NCBI RefSeq assembly: GCF_037975245.1
Contig: NC_092572.1
Coordinates: 15,940,269-16,004,268 of the forward strand
Reading direction: 5' to 3'
From: Apostichopus japonicus
Taxonomy: Eukaryota > Echinodermata > Holothuroidea > Aspidochirotida > Stichopodidae
Length of the DNA: 64,000 nucleotides
Part shown: piece by piece, positions 62,701 through 64,000 of the stretch
How positions within the stretch are numbered: position 1 is the first letter of the stretch
How the letters are laid out: the number at the start of each line of letters is the position of its first letter
Translations under genes and position numbers: made by a program
Notes under the pieces: model-generated
The model's database searches: none
Told to the model about the DNA's origin: nothing
What the model saw: only the letters and a program-made list of their open reading frames with translations

Positions 62701-64000
62701 AACCCCGGGTGATGACGTCTTTTGCCGATCTTTTACAGCAAGTGCCTGCACGGGGAGCTGTAAGTATTAGTTTAATCCACCTAATATCTCAGTCCATACA
62801 GTGGCGCGATGGCTCGGCGCACTGTACGAGCTGACGATCGAGACTCTCTTTTGCATCCCTGGTTCGAACCCCGGGTGATGACGTCTTTTGCCGATCTTTT
62901 ACAGCAAGTGCCTGCACGGGGAGCTGTAAGTATTAGTTAATCCACCTAATATCTCAGTCCATACAGTGGCGCGATGGCTCGGCGCACTGTACGAGCTGAC
63001 GATCGAGACTCTCTTTGCATCCCTGGTTCGAACCCCGGGTGATGACGTCTTTTGCCGATCTTTTACAGCAAGTGCCTGCACGGGGAGCTGTAAGTATTAG
63101 TTAATCCACCTAATATCTCAGTCCATACAGTGGCGCGATGGCTCGGCGCACTGTACGAGCTGACGATCGAGACTCTCTTTTGCATCCCTGGTTCGAACCC
63201 CGGGTGATGACGTCTTTTGCCGATCTTTTACAGCAAGTGCCTGCACGGGGAGCTGTAAGTATTAGTTAATCCACCTAATATCTCAGTCCATACAGTGGCG
63301 CGATGGCTCGGCGCACTGTACGAGCTGACGATCGAGACTCTCTTTTGCATCCTGGTTCGAACCCCGGTGGATGACGTCTTTTGCCGATCTTTTACAGCAA
63401 GTGCCTGCACGGGGAGCTGTAAGTATTAGTTAATCCACCTAATATCTCAGTCCATACAGTGCGCGATGGCTCGGCGCACTGTACGAGCTGACGATCGAGA
63501 CTCTCTTTTGCATCCCTGGTTCGAACCCCGGGTGATGACGTCTTTTGCCGATCTTTTACAGCAAGTGCCTGCACGGGGAGCTGTAAGTATTAGTTAATCC
63601 ACCTAATATCTCAGTCCATACAGTGGCGCGATGGCTCGGCGCACTGGTACGAGCTGACGATCGAGACTCTCTTTTGCATCCCTGGTTCGAACCCCGGGTG
63701 ATGACGTCTTTTGCCGATCTTTTACAGCAAGTGCCTGCACGGGGAGCTGTAAGTATTAGTTAATCCACCTAATATCGCAGTCCATACAGAGGCGCGATGG
63801 CTCGGCGCACTGTACGAGCTGACGATCGAGACTCTCTTTGCATCCCTGGTTCGAACCCCGGGTGATGACGTCTTTTGCCGATCTTTTACAGGCAAGTGCC
63901 CTGCACGGGGAGCTGTAAGTATTAGTTACATCCACCTAATATCTCAGTCCATACAGTGGCGCGATGGCTCGGCGCACTGTACGAGCTGACGATCGAGACT
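59775..64000 (+). repeat. Indel-rich end of the array, probably unpolished sequence
   Basis: The satellite continues, but from about 59794 many of the 26 units carry 1-2-bp insertions or deletions: runs shortened (TTTT to TTT), bases added (GATGGACG, GCCTCGG), dinucleotide gains (GGCGCGCG), and a 6-bp loss at 59794. Unit lengths vary from 162 to 167 bp, while upstream units are nearly all 165 or 166. Indels fall anywhere in the unit and are not shared between units, as expected for raw long-read error. Underlying variants remain visible: T89A in unit 60268, and C89 in all 17 units from 61258 to the window end. Every ORF longer than 60 codons in the window lies here or at its left edge, because indels join otherwise closed frames. 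Confidence 0.85.

Larger units (their letters stand above)
1..64000 (+). repeat. 165-bp tRNA-like satellite array filling the window
   Basis: The same 165-bp unit repeats head-to-tail over the whole window and both edges lie inside the array. I count 387 full units and one partial unit of 100 bp at the end. The first 168 units (1-27720) are all exactly 165 bp. Later units depart only at two 26-bp inserts, two 11-bp deletions, fourteen 166-bp units, and the indel-rich end from about 59794. Most units are identical or differ from the consensus at one to three bases. A period near 165 bp is in the range of nucleosome-phased centromeric satellites; this is a general observation about satellites and not proof of location. 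The family is not one I recognise. No gene lies anywhere in the array, so this entry covers all gene-free stretches. Confidence 0.98.

Noticed and set aside
59652-63574. Open reading frames of 60 to 98 codons on both strands near the end of the window
   Set aside because: They are translations of the satellite itself. In intact units all six frames are closed, and these frames stay open only because indels join pieces of different frames. The predicted peptides repeat the same few segments in shuffled order.
1-64000. Tandem-repeat protein gene (the unit is 165 bp, exactly 55 codons)
   Set aside because: Each of the six frames has at least one stop codon in every unit, so no frame can run through.
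1-64000. CRISPR array
   Set aside because: The units are contiguous near-identical copies with no unique spacers, and the unit is far longer than a CRISPR repeat plus spacer.
1-64000. 5S rDNA or other rRNA tandem array
   Set aside because: The monomer does not contain recognisable 5S sequence or its internal control region; only tRNA-type boxes are seen.

Overview
The window is a single tandem-repeat (satellite DNA) array from end to end. A 165-bp monomer is repeated head-to-tail, always in the same orientation: 387 full units plus a final partial one by my count. I found no gene, no single-copy flank, no inversion and no recognisable transposon. The only non-satellite DNA is a 26-bp insert that occurs twice. 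The kind of sequence (very long, homogeneous, nucleosome-sized satellite with a tRNA-like core) points to a eukaryotic chromosome, probably a centromeric, pericentromeric or other heterochromatic block. The taxon cannot be read from the sequence and I do not recognise the family. The monomer is about 51.5% GC and its CpG count equals expectation (11 observed, about 11 expected).

The monomer carries a tRNA-like module: an A-box-like stretch with a perfect D-arm-like stem (GCTC/GAGC), and 51 bp further on a full match to the Pol III B box (GGTTCGAACCC) inside a T-arm-like hairpin, followed by T4 runs. The acceptor and anticodon stems are not recognisable, so this is a tRNA-derived (SINE-head-like) satellite rather than a tRNA gene cluster. 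Most of the rest of the monomer folds into short dyads. All six frames are closed in each unit, so it is not coding.

Layout by diagnostic variants (monomer position 1 = first base of the window): 1-4950 T89 units with a 12-unit duplication; 4951-8745 a pure C89 block of 23 units; 8746-27720 T89 units with scattered B-box variants (ATT, AAG) and 6- and 20-unit duplications; 27721-34680 a complex mosaic with the 26-bp insert twice and an 11-bp deletion twice; 35341-38970 a 22-unit C89 block; 39136-41940 a C27 block; 41941-49204 T89 units with ATT variants; 49205-51019 an 11-unit C89 block; 51020-59774 T89 units with recurrent 166-bp ATTCCCC units; 59775-64000 the same satellite but suddenly full of 1-2-bp indels, which looks like unpolished assembly.

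The array shows local homogenisation by unequal exchange, conversion or replication slippage: variants sit in blocks or recur at exact multiples of the unit (2, 4, 6, 10, 11, 12, 20 and about 30 units) without one array-wide higher-order repeat. Units were compared by eye; copy numbers and block edges should be accurate to within a unit or so.
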